From JANLQX01 sp043775075 (GTDB lineage Bacteria > Actinomycetota > Acidimicrobiia > Acidimicrobiales > JANYDT01), in contig JAYVSS010000016.1 of assembly GCA_043775075.1 (NCBI GenBank), forward strand, positions 1 through 23,085: a DNA stretch of 23,085 nucleotides, read 5' to 3'. Position 1 is the first letter of the stretch, and each line of letters begins with the position of its first letter. The notes beneath the pieces were generated by a model. The model saw only the letters and a list, made by a program, of their open reading frames with translations. It made no database searches and had not been told where the DNA came from. Position numbers and translations under genes: made by a program. Of the stretch, positions 17,500-23,085 are shown piece by piece.

Positions 17500-17524
17500 A
17501 CGTTGAGCGGTGTTGTGTCAACGT
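17500..17524. promoter_or_regulatory. Inverted repeat ACGTTGA-N11-TCAACGT upstream of the RpiR-type gene
   Basis: Perfect 7-bp arms with 11 bp between them, 33 bp upstream of the regulator start in the divergent gap to rimO. Its position suits an autoregulatory operator. The right arm overlaps a TTGACA on the minus strand, but no -10 is suitably spaced from it. Confidence 0.4.
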
Positions 17525-17625
17525 ACCGTCGGATCCTTGGGTACGGAAGGATCAGCGGAGGTAACCGTCACCGATTCGTTGCCCAGTCCATGAACAAGCG
17601 CAGTGATGGCTCGAACAGCGAGCGG

Positions 17626-17640
17626 ACGTTATTGCAACGT
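17626..17640. promoter_or_regulatory. Second inverted repeat ACGTT-N5-AACGT in the rpiR-type/rimO gap
   Basis: Perfect 5-bp arms that repeat the ACGTT/AACGT half-sites of the repeat 100 bp away. Sharing of half-sites hints at one binding protein. The short arms make chance possible. Confidence 0.3.
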
Positions 17641-17714
17641 TTAGTCGCAAAAGGTTTGCCGCGAGAAAGTCTTCGAGGCGCATGGTGAGGGGCCGGTCCC
17701 GGGGCCCCGGCGGG

Positions 17715-17720
17715 TAACGT
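17715..17720 (+). promoter_or_regulatory. Putative -10 element (leaderless) of rimO
   Basis: TAACGT, then 8 nt, then the GTG of rimO at 17729, without a ribosome site. Just upstream is a GC-rich palindromic stretch around GGGGCCCC (17701 onward). No -35 was recognised. Confidence 0.4.
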
Positions 17721-17728
17721 GGTCGACC

Positions 17729-19090
17729 GTGTCTGAACGCTTCTGGATCGAGACGCTCGGGTGTCCGAAGAATCAGGTTGATTCCGACAAGCTCACGGGC
17801 AAACTGCTGGCGGACGGGATGCGTCCGGCCACATCGGCGGCCGACGCTGATCTCGTTCTCGTAAATACCTGTGCATTTATCGAAACGGCCCGGCAGGAAT
17901 CCATCGACGTGACCCTGGCCCTCGTCGACGGCCGTAAAGCCGGTGCCCGTGTGGTGGTCACGGGATGCATGGCCGAGCGATACGGCGACGAGTTGGCGCA
18001 GGCGCTTCCGGAAGTCGACCGTGTTGTCGGTTTTGGTGGCGCCTTGACCGGCGAACACGATCACGATCACGTGGCTGCGGGGGTCCCGATGGCCAGAGGA
18101 GTGCCCATCGCCCTCGGCAAGAAAAAAACCATCCCGGCGTTCGACCTCCTCAATCTGCCCCGTCCGAAGTCGGCGGTGCCGTGGGCGTATGTGAAGATTG
18201 CCGAAGGTTGCGACAGGTCCTGTGGGTTCTGTGCGATTCCGTCGTTTCGTGGCCCGCAACGCAGCCGCGATGTCGCCTCCATTCTTGAAGAAGTCGATGC
18301 CCTTGCCGTGCAAGAGATCGTGTTGGTCGCCCAGGACCTGGCGTCGTATGGCAAGGATCGGCCCGGTGAATTGGGTGCCGGTTCGATCGTCTCGCTCGTT
18401 GCGCAAGTCGCCGCCCGTGTCCCCCGCACGCGGTTGCTCTACCTCTACCCGAGCGACCTCACCGATGCCTTGATCGACGTCATATGTACACAGACCAATG
18501 CGCCGTACTTCGATTTGTCGTTGCAGCATGTGTCGAAGCCGTTGCTTCGGCGAATGCGTCGGTGGGGCGATGGTGACCGGTTCCTTCGTCGCATCGAGGA
18601 CATTCGTGCCCGTGAACCGCAGGCCGCGTTCAGGTCGAACTTTATCGTCGGGTATCCCGGCGAGACCGAGGAGGATCACGATCAGCTGATCTCGTTCGTC
18701 CGCGACGCCCGCCTCGATTGGTGTGGCTTCTTCTCGTACTCACCAGAAGACGGTACGTATGCGTACGATCTCGACGGACGAGTTCCTGACGCCCTCGTGC
18801 GTGAGCGTCTGGCCGAGCTCACCGAGATGCAGGACGCCATCACCGCGCAGTCGCGCGATGCCCTCATCGGCGAAAACGTCGAGGTACTGGTGGACCGTCC
18901 GGGCATTGGCCGCACGTTCCGTGAGGCACCCGAGATCGACGGCGAAGTACACGTTCCAGTTGACCTTGTGCCCGGAACGTTTGTTTCGGTGCGGGTGACC
19001 TCAGCGATCGGACCGGACCTGACGGCCATCGCGCTCGAACACGACCGGGAAGCCGTCGGTGCCCCCTTGGCGGCCGGCGCGCTGCGGTAG
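17729..19090 (+). CDS. rimO: Ribosomal protein S12 methylthiotransferase
   Basis: Radical-SAM enzyme that adds a methylthio group to the conserved Asp of ribosomal protein S12. The N-terminal UPF0004 domain has its cluster cysteines Cys12 (ETLGCPKNQVDSD), Cys48 (NTCAF) and Cys80 (TGCMAE). The radical-SAM motif is CDRSCGFC (Cys161, Cys165, Cys168) followed by AIPSFRGPQRSR; then LYLYPSDLTDALID, SLQHVSKPLLRRMRR and FIVGYPGETEEDH; a TRAM domain ends the protein. GCPKNQVDSD, LQHVS and the DLT segment favour RimO over MiaB. Length 453 is normal. A short His/Asp-rich stretch (EHDHDHV, 109-115) is a local oddity. GTG 17729 is set by homology and by the leaderless -10. pgsA follows after 3 nt. Confidence 0.95.
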   Translation: MSERFWIETLGCPKNQVDSDKLTGKLLADGMRPATSAADADLVLVNTCAFIETARQESIDVTLALVDGRKAGARVVVTGCMAERYGDELAQALPEVDRVVGFGGALTGEHDHDHVAAGVPMARGVPIALGKKKTIPAFDLLNLPRPKSAVPWAYVKIAEGCDRSCGFCAIPSFRGPQRSRDVASILEEVDALAVQEIVLVAQDLASYGKDRPGELGAGSIVSLVAQVAARVPRTRLLYLYPSDLTDALIDVICTQTNAPYFDLSLQHVSKPLLRRMRRWGDGDRFLRRIEDIRAREPQAAFRSNFIVGYPGETEEDHDQLISFVRDARLDWCGFFSYSPEDGTYAYDLDGRVPDALVRERLAELTEMQDAITAQSRDALIGENVEVLVDRPGIGRTFREAPEIDGEVHVPVDLVPGTFVSVRVTSAIGPDLTAIALEHDREAVGAPLAAGALR

Positions 19091-19093
19091 AAC

Positions 19094-19729
19094 ATGACGA
19101 TGATGCCACCGCCCGGCGTCGATTCGCCACCGAAAGAACGTGGGGTCGTGTCGGCCAGGGTTCCACGATTTGACCCGAGCGCCTGGGTCACCCCGGCGAA
19201 CGCCCTAACCGTGGTGCGCATGGCGCTTACTCCGGTGGTGCTCGTGCTTATGGCATCGCTGCTCTATGACGTCGGCACGTTCGCGCTTTGGTTTGTTCTC
19301 TGCTGGACGGACTACTTCGACGGGATTCTCGCTCGTCGGTTTGGCACCACTCGTTCAGGGGCGTTTCTCGATCCGCTGGCGGACAAGTTCATGTCGCTTG
19401 GCGCCATGGTGGTGCTGGTGGTCAAAGGTGTTTACGCCTGGCCGTGGGTCGCGCTCATCGCCGTGCGCGAAGTCGCGATCACGATGTACCGCATGTTCGT
19501 CGGCGCGAAGGGCGTGTCGATTCCGGCCCGTCAATCGGCGAAGTGGAAGACCTTCACCCAACAGAGCGCCGTGGGCTTTTCGATCATGCCCTGGGTCGGC
19601 ACTCATGCATCATGGATTGGGCAGATCCTGTTGATTGTGAGCGTTGTCCTCACTCTCGTGAGCGGGGCGCAATACCTGCTCGACGCCCGTCGCCCCCGAG
19701 TCGTCGCCTCCACGTCCCGAGTGACCTAA
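19094..19729 (+). CDS. pgsA: CDP-alcohol phosphatidyltransferase (probable CDP-diacylglycerol-glycerol-3-phosphate 3-phosphatidyltransferase)
   Basis: Inner-membrane enzyme of phospholipid synthesis, 211 residues. The family signature is complete in WTDYFDGILARRFGTTRSG followed by AFLDPLADK: Asp73, Asp76-Gly77, Ala80-Arg81, Gly89, Asp93 and Asp97. PANALTVVRMALTPVVL precedes it as in PgsA proteins, and about five to six helices follow. The first 30 residues are a Pro-rich polar tail. The start is 3 nt after the rimO stop with little ribosome site, so translation is probably coupled. rimO-pgsA-cinA is a common actinobacterial order, which favours phosphatidylglycerophosphate synthase, though other CDP-alcohol acceptors cannot be excluded. 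Confidence 0.88.
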   Translation: MTMMPPPGVDSPPKERGVVSARVPRFDPSAWVTPANALTVVRMALTPVVLVLMASLLYDVGTFALWFVLCWTDYFDGILARRFGTTRSGAFLDPLADKFMSLGAMVVLVVKGVYAWPWVALIAVREVAITMYRMFVGAKGVSIPARQSAKWKTFTQQSAVGFSIMPWVGTHASWIGQILLIVSVVLTLVSGAQYLLDARRPRVVASTSRVT

Positions 19730-19735
19730 GCGTAC

Positions 19736-20323
19736 TTACTTCTTGGTCGTGGCCGTGGGTTTTGACTTCGGCGGGGTGTACCGCTTTGAGGCGGGAGCAA
19801 GCGGCTTGCCGGTCGTTGTTTGGGTGGCCACCGTGCCGCTGGCGGCGGCCTTCTTGGCCTTGCGAGCGAGGTCCGCGGCAGTGCGAGGATCGACGCCGTA
19901 GTCCTTCCGCTGCATGCGGTCATCAATGAACTTGCGACGGTCGGTGGAGATGCGAAAGGTCAGCCATAGCATCAGTGCAAAGAGCGGCGTGGCGAAGATG
20001 ACGTACTTTCCCCACGCTGGCCCGTACACGCAGAGCACAGCGCCGATACCGGCAAACATACGGTTGGTCTTCCACGTGAGGACAACGAGTACGGCCACGA
20101 GGGCATAGCTCACGCCCAGCCACCACAGGGGATGCTTGCCCGTCGAGTACACGTGCACAAGGGTCATGGCCACCGCGCAATACGCCGCCGCGAGGTAGAG
20201 AATGTTGCGCTCGAACGGCTTGAGCCGCATGGTCTGCTTGGTCTCCTCCCGGTCCAGGTAGACCCGGGGCGGACGCGAGCGTTTCGGCTTGGCGTCGTTG
20301 AATGATCGATTGAGGAGACCCAC
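19736..20323 (-). CDS. Unknown four-helix membrane protein with Lys/Thr-rich tail
   Basis: I do not recognise this 195-residue protein. It has a basic N-terminus (AKPKRSRPPRVYLDREE), about four transmembrane helices between residues 38 and 127, then a charged segment (RISTDRRKFIDDRMQRKDYGVDPRT) and a low-complexity C-terminus rich in Lys, Ala and Thr (GKPLAPASKRYTPPKSKP). Both ends are probably cytoplasmic. It starts with GTG; TAGCCT 6 nt upstream suggests a leaderless mRNA. It lies on the opposite strand between pgsA and cinA, converging on pgsA with 6 bp between the stops and diverging from cinA. The basic tail might bind nucleic acid or anionic lipid, but that is speculation. Confidence 0.75.
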   Translation of the reverse strand: MGLLNRSFNDAKPKRSRPPRVYLDREETKQTMRLKPFERNILYLAAAYCAVAMTLVHVYSTGKHPLWWLGVSYALVAVLVVLTWKTNRMFAGIGAVLCVYGPAWGKYVIFATPLFALMLWLTFRISTDRRKFIDDRMQRKDYGVDPRTAADLARKAKKAAASGTVATQTTTGKPLAPASKRYTPPKSKPTATTKK

Positions 20324-20329
20324 AACCCC

Positions 20330-20335
20330 AGGCTA
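20330..20335 (-). promoter_or_regulatory. Putative -10 element (leaderless) of the membrane protein gene
   Basis: Minus strand TAGCCT, 6 nt, then GTG at 20323; no ribosome site and no clear -35. Same layout as other lead genes here. Confidence 0.35.
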
Positions 20336-20392
20336 CCGTCCAGGCCCGTCGGCGGGGCCCGGGCGACGAGCACAGATGCCATGCTCGTACCC

Positions 20393-21628
20393 ATGCGTTG
20401 TGAAGTCGTTGCCGTCGGAACCGAACTACTGCTGGGCCAGATCGTCGATACGAATTCGTCGTGGATGGGCGAGCGGCTCGCTGCCGCGGGGATTGACTCG
20501 CACTTCCAAACCAAGGTGGGCGACAACCTCGATCGAATAGTCGGTGCGCTTCGTATCGCGCTCTCCCGCAGCGACGCAGTGATCTGCTGCGGCGGGTTGG
20601 GGCCCACCCAGGACGACATCACCCGCGAGGCGATCGCCGTAGTGATGAACGTTGACCTCGTTCGCCAAGATCATCTGGTGGACACCATCCGCACCATGTT
20701 TGCCTCTCGTGGCCGAGTGATGTCGGACAACAATGCTCGCCAGGGGGACGTTCCCGTCGGGGCCCAAATCATCGAGCAAACGCGAGGCACGGCCCCGGGG
20801 CTCATCTGCCCGGTGGGCCAGAAAGTCATCTACGCCGTGCCCGGGGTGCCCTATGAGATGCGAGACATGGTGGAGAGGGTGATTGTGCCCGACCTGATTG
20901 CCCGCAGCGGTGAGGTGGCGACGATCCGTAGCCGGGTTCTGCGCACGTGGGGCATCGCCGAGTCCACATTGGCTGAGCGGATCGCCGACCGACTCGACGC
21001 CCTCGATCGCCCTGGCGCGCCGTCCGTGACGATTGCCTTTCTGGCCAGTGGTATCGAAGGAATCAAGGTTCGGATCACGGCGAAGGCTGGTTCCGCCGAT
21101 GAGGCGTTTGCTCTTCTCGATGCCGAAGAGCAAGAGGTGAGGGCCATCCTCGGCAACCTCATCTTTGGGGTGGACGACGCCACGATGGAGTCCGTCGTCG
21201 GGGAGCTGCTGGTGGCGCGGGAATGGACGCTGGGTCTGGCTGAGTCGGTGACCGGGGGGATGGTGGCGTCGCGTTGTGTCGCCGTGCCAGGGGCGTCGAA
21301 CTGGTTTCGCGGTGCCGTCGTGAGCTACGCCTCCGAGGTCAAGTTCGATCTCCTCGGCGTGGCCGAGGGGCCGGTCGTTTCGGCGGCGGCGGCGGTGGAA
21401 ATGGCCCGAGGGGCGCGCCGCGTGCTTGGTGCCGATGTCGGCGTGGCGATCACCGGAGTGGCGGGACCGACCGAGCAAGACGGTCAGCCGGTGGGAACGG
21501 TGTTCGTTGGTCTGGTCACGCCCGACGGCGAGCACGTGGAGGAAATGAAGATGCCCGGCGATCGTGAGCGCATCCGCAATTTCTCCACGATTTCGAGCAT
21601 GGATTTCGTCCGTCGCGCTCTGTCGTAG
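20393..21628 (+). CDS. cinA: CinA family protein (competence/damage-inducible; NMN deamidase domain)
   Basis: Two-domain protein of 411 residues. The N-terminal MoaB-like (COG1058) domain shows CEVVAVGTELLLGQIVDTNS, GGLGPTQDDITREAIA and YAVPGVPYEM; the C-terminal PncC-type domain shows LAESVTGGMVASR (most relatives have ESCTGG, so Cys is replaced by Val), GAVVSYASEVK and ITGVAGPTEQDGQPVGTVF. Known roles are recycling of pyridine nucleotides (NMN deamidation, ADP-ribose hydrolysis) and, in some species, competence. I chose the second ATG (20393) because relatives begin MR-EVVAVGTELL; ATG 20381 would add four residues. Neither has a ribosome site. It is in the expected place after rimO-pgsA except for the intervening minus-strand gene; the recA or clgR often found next is absent. 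Confidence 0.93.
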   Translation: MRCEVVAVGTELLLGQIVDTNSSWMGERLAAAGIDSHFQTKVGDNLDRIVGALRIALSRSDAVICCGGLGPTQDDITREAIAVVMNVDLVRQDHLVDTIRTMFASRGRVMSDNNARQGDVPVGAQIIEQTRGTAPGLICPVGQKVIYAVPGVPYEMRDMVERVIVPDLIARSGEVATIRSRVLRTWGIAESTLAERIADRLDALDRPGAPSVTIAFLASGIEGIKVRITAKAGSADEAFALLDAEEQEVRAILGNLIFGVDDATMESVVGELLVAREWTLGLAESVTGGMVASRCVAVPGASNWFRGAVVSYASEVKFDLLGVAEGPVVSAAAAVEMARGARRVLGADVGVAITGVAGPTEQDGQPVGTVFVGLVTPDGEHVEEMKMPGDRERIRNFSTISSMDFVRRALS

Positions 21629-21675
21629 GGCGCGGGTCCCGTTCCGCCCGAAATTCTGGTCTGGACCGGTTTACG

Positions 21676-21735
21676 ACGTCGTGAGCTAGTCCCGAACGTC
21701 GTGAGTTAGTCCCGAACGTCGTGAGCTAGTCCAGA
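21676..21735. repeat. Three tandem 20-bp repeats between convergent genes
   Basis: Units at 21676-21695, 21696-21715 and 21716-21735. The first reads ACGTCGTGAGCTAGTCCCGA, the second differs by one base (T for C in the CTAG part), the third by two bases near its end. The arms TCTGGAC (21660-21666) and GTCCAGA (21729-21735) form a 7-bp inverted repeat around the array. Each unit holds TGA and TAG on the plus strand. It lies after cinA and before the stop of the 62-residue gene, where a terminator would be expected; no classical terminator is seen. Confidence 0.9.
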
Positions 21736-21749
21736 GCCACCGCGGAGGC

Positions 21750-21938
21750 CTACTTCTTCTTCGACGTCGCTCGGTTGATGGCGATCACGGCGGCGACGAT
21801 GAGGCCGAGGACCAGGCCGACTTTAAGGAGCCAAAAGAGGGCTCGCAGAACCCGGATGATCAGCCAAAAGCCAATGAGCACGGCGACGAACGCGCCGACG
21901 ATCGTTCCGACGGAGAGGTTCGAGTCCCGTTTGTCCAT
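21750..21938 (-). CDS. Small membrane protein with basic tail (62 residues)
   Basis: Short protein not recognised as a named family. After MDKRDSNLSVGT there are two hydrophobic stretches (IVGAFVAVLIGFWLIIRVL and LFWLLKVGLVLGLIVAAVIAI), so two transmembrane helices or one long re-entrant pair, and the end is RATSKKK. I chose ATG 21938 because it opens the compact, hydrophobic product; the longer open frame upstream overlaps the CapA gene and is Arg/Ser-rich shadow. CAGACT sits 6 nt before the ATG on the minus strand, which fits a leaderless start. It is downstream of the CapA-like gene on the same strand with 89 bp between. Function unknown. Confidence 0.65.
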   Translation of the reverse strand: MDKRDSNLSVGTIVGAFVAVLIGFWLIIRVLRALFWLLKVGLVLGLIVAAVIAINRATSKKK

Positions 21939-21944
21939 GGACGC

Positions 21945-21950
21945 AGTCTG
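21945..21950 (-). promoter_or_regulatory. Putative -10 element of the 62-residue membrane protein gene
   Basis: Minus strand CAGACT followed by 6 nt and ATG 21938; no ribosome site. Weaker match to the -10 consensus than the others listed. Confidence 0.25.
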
Positions 21951-22027
21951 GCGGAGTGGACGACGCGGTCGGGACGCTGGTGCGCGGATCGAGTGTGCTC
22001 GGAAACGACGGTACGAGCACCTGACCC

Positions 22028-23085
22028 TCAGAAAGCTGCGGTGCCTTGGGCGCCGGGGCAGGCGCGACTCACGCGAGCCGAAATTGATCGGCCCGGAACG
22101 CTGGACGGGTCCACCGCCTGTGCCCACCCGTTGGCGTTCAGCCGATGGGGGTGAAAGGTCATAGCGACGACCGCAGGCCCGTCGAACTTGAGCTCCAGGG
22201 TTCCGGTATCGGCGGTGGCCCCGCCTCGCGGATCCCAGATGAAGTTGCCGAGCGAATAGGCGATGACGCCGTCTCGATCGGTGCGTCCCGAGACGATGGG
22301 ATCGTGAACGATCGGCTGGAGCATGTGCGGATGGGCGCCGAGTACCGCCGTGGCCCCGTTGTTGCGCAGCATTCTCGCCAGTTGACGTTGGACCGCGGAT
22401 GGGCACGGGTCGCCTTCGATTCCCCAGTGCAGAATGACCACGACTACGTCGTTTGTTGTCCGGGCCGAACGCACGGCGGCGAGGAGTCGTAGGGTCTGTC
22501 GGTCGACGGCGTGCTTGCCCGCCGACGCCACCCCGCCGCGAGTATCCGTGGCCGGCCAGGACTTATTAGGGATGATCTGGCTCGCGCCGAGCACGGCCAC
22601 GGCGGTCCCGTTCATAGTGAACTCGGCGGGCTGGAGTGCTTCGTCGAGGCTTGAGCCAGCGCCCACGTGCGCGACCTCGACGCGGTCAAGGTTGTCACGG
22701 GTGTCCTGGAGGGCGTCGAGCCCGAAGTCGAGCGTGTGATTGTTGGCCAGCGAAACGACGTCGATGCCTGCAGCATCGAGTCGGTCGGCGAACGACGGCG
22801 CCGACCGAAACGTGAACTCTTTGACCTGGGCCCGGCCCCGCGTGGAAATCGCTGTTTCGAGATTCACCACGGCGAGATCCGAGTCCGCCAGCGGGGGGCG
22901 TATGCCGGCAAACGGATTGACCGCATCTCCGATTCTCCTGGTGAGGAGGGTATCTCCGGCGAAGGTGAGCGTCCACGAACGATCGTCGGTCGGCGGCGGG
23001 AGTCGGGGGCCGGCAATAGGAACGGTGGTGCTCGTTGAGGTAATCGTTGAGGTGGACGACGAGACTTGGGGCGGGACTGATGGTC
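22028..23085 (-). CDS. CapA family protein (PGA_cap metallophosphatase-like), 5' end outside window
   Basis: The frame is open from the stop at 22028 to the end of the window, so the N-terminus is missing. Read in translation order, a Ser/Thr/Pro-rich stretch (VSSSTSTITSTSTTVP) is followed by WTLTFAGDTLLTRR, DLAVVNLETAIS, SLANNHTLDFG, VVVILHWGIEGDP, LGAHPHMLQP and YSLGNFIWDP. These are the successive metal-site motifs of the CapA/PGA_cap family (calcineurin-like fold). The family is named for poly-gamma-glutamate capsule synthesis, but most members are uncharacterised. The low-complexity stretch looks like an extracellular linker after a signal peptide or lipobox that I cannot see. A start at the GTG at 22870 would drop the FAGD metal motif and is wrong. 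Confidence 0.88.
   Translation of the reverse strand, partial: PSVPPQVSSSTSTITSTSTTVPIAGPRLPPPTDDRSWTLTFAGDTLLTRRIGDAVNPFAGIRPPLADSDLAVVNLETAISTRGRAQVKEFTFRSAPSFADRLDAAGIDVVSLANNHTLDFGLDALQDTRDNLDRVEVAHVGAGSSLDEALQPAEFTMNGTAVAVLGASQIIPNKSWPATDTRGGVASAGKHAVDRQTLRLLAAVRSARTTNDVVVVILHWGIEGDPCPSAVQRQLARMLRNNGATAVLGAHPHMLQPIVHDPIVSGRTDRDGVIAYSLGNFIWDPRGGATADTGTLELKFDGPAVVAMTFHPHRLNANGWAQAVDPSSVPGRSISARVSRACPGAQGTAAF

Noticed and set aside
17552..18679. 375-codon minus-strand ORF opposite rimO
   Set aside because: Shadow of rimO, and it also runs through the promoter gap.
20426..21535. 369-codon minus-strand ORF opposite cinA
   Set aside because: Shadow of a clear cinA gene; His/Arg-rich composition without domain features.
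21901..21935. tRNA T-arm-like GGTTCGAGTCC
   Set aside because: The flanking bases do not form a 5-bp T stem, no acceptor, D or anticodon arm is found, and the stretch codes for the 62-residue protein on the other strand.

Overview
The window looks like chromosomal DNA of a high-GC actinobacterium. I would guess the class Acidimicrobiia, but that is inferred from gene content and style, not from a marker-gene comparison. Signs are frequent GTG starts, short intergenic gaps, the block dapA-rnj-ftsK followed later by rimO-pgsA-cinA (an order I know from actinobacterial chromosomes), and several genes that seem to be read from leaderless mRNAs. I see no rRNA, tRNA, CRISPR array, insertion sequence or phage gene.

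Layout. (1) 133-2900: a formylglycine-type sulfatase and an integral-membrane acyltransferase 3 protein, converging on a tag-marR pair (3949-2897). (2) 4078-10391: a winged-helix regulator, an 18-codon upstream ORF, dapA, RNase J and the DNA translocase FtsK, all on the plus strand. dapA/rnj overlap by 4 nt. (3) 10434-12230: homoserine kinase, a secreted M15 peptidase and a 24-residue membrane peptide. (4) 12439-17466: accessory genes. These are a secreted von Willebrand factor A protein (minus), an SMP-30/gluconolactonase-like gene coupled to a RibD/DHFR-like reductase (plus), and an Fe(II)/2-oxoglutarate amino-acid hydroxylase-like gene with an RpiR-type regulator (minus). (5) 17729-21628: rimO, pgsA, an unknown four-helix membrane protein (minus) and cinA. 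(6) 21676-23085: a triple 20-bp tandem repeat, a 62-residue membrane protein and a CapA-family secreted protein cut by the window end.

How the genes fit together. dapA and thrB serve the aspartate-derived amino acids (DAP/lysine and threonine). RNase J, RimO, FtsK and PgsA are housekeeping functions in RNA turnover, ribosome modification, chromosome segregation and phospholipid synthesis. The 10.4-17.7 kb segment lies between blocks I would expect to be close neighbours, so I read it as a lineage-specific insertion or rearrangement.

The most interesting points are regulatory or small. A -10-like hexamer lies 6-8 nt before the start codon of several first genes. Inverted repeats surround the RpiR regulator and the promoter of the orphan hydroxylase. 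A short ORF with its own ribosome site is coupled to dapA. Two small membrane proteins are easily missed. I did not find a clearly new multi-gene defence or metabolic system; the RpiR-hydroxylase pair is the best candidate for undescribed biology.
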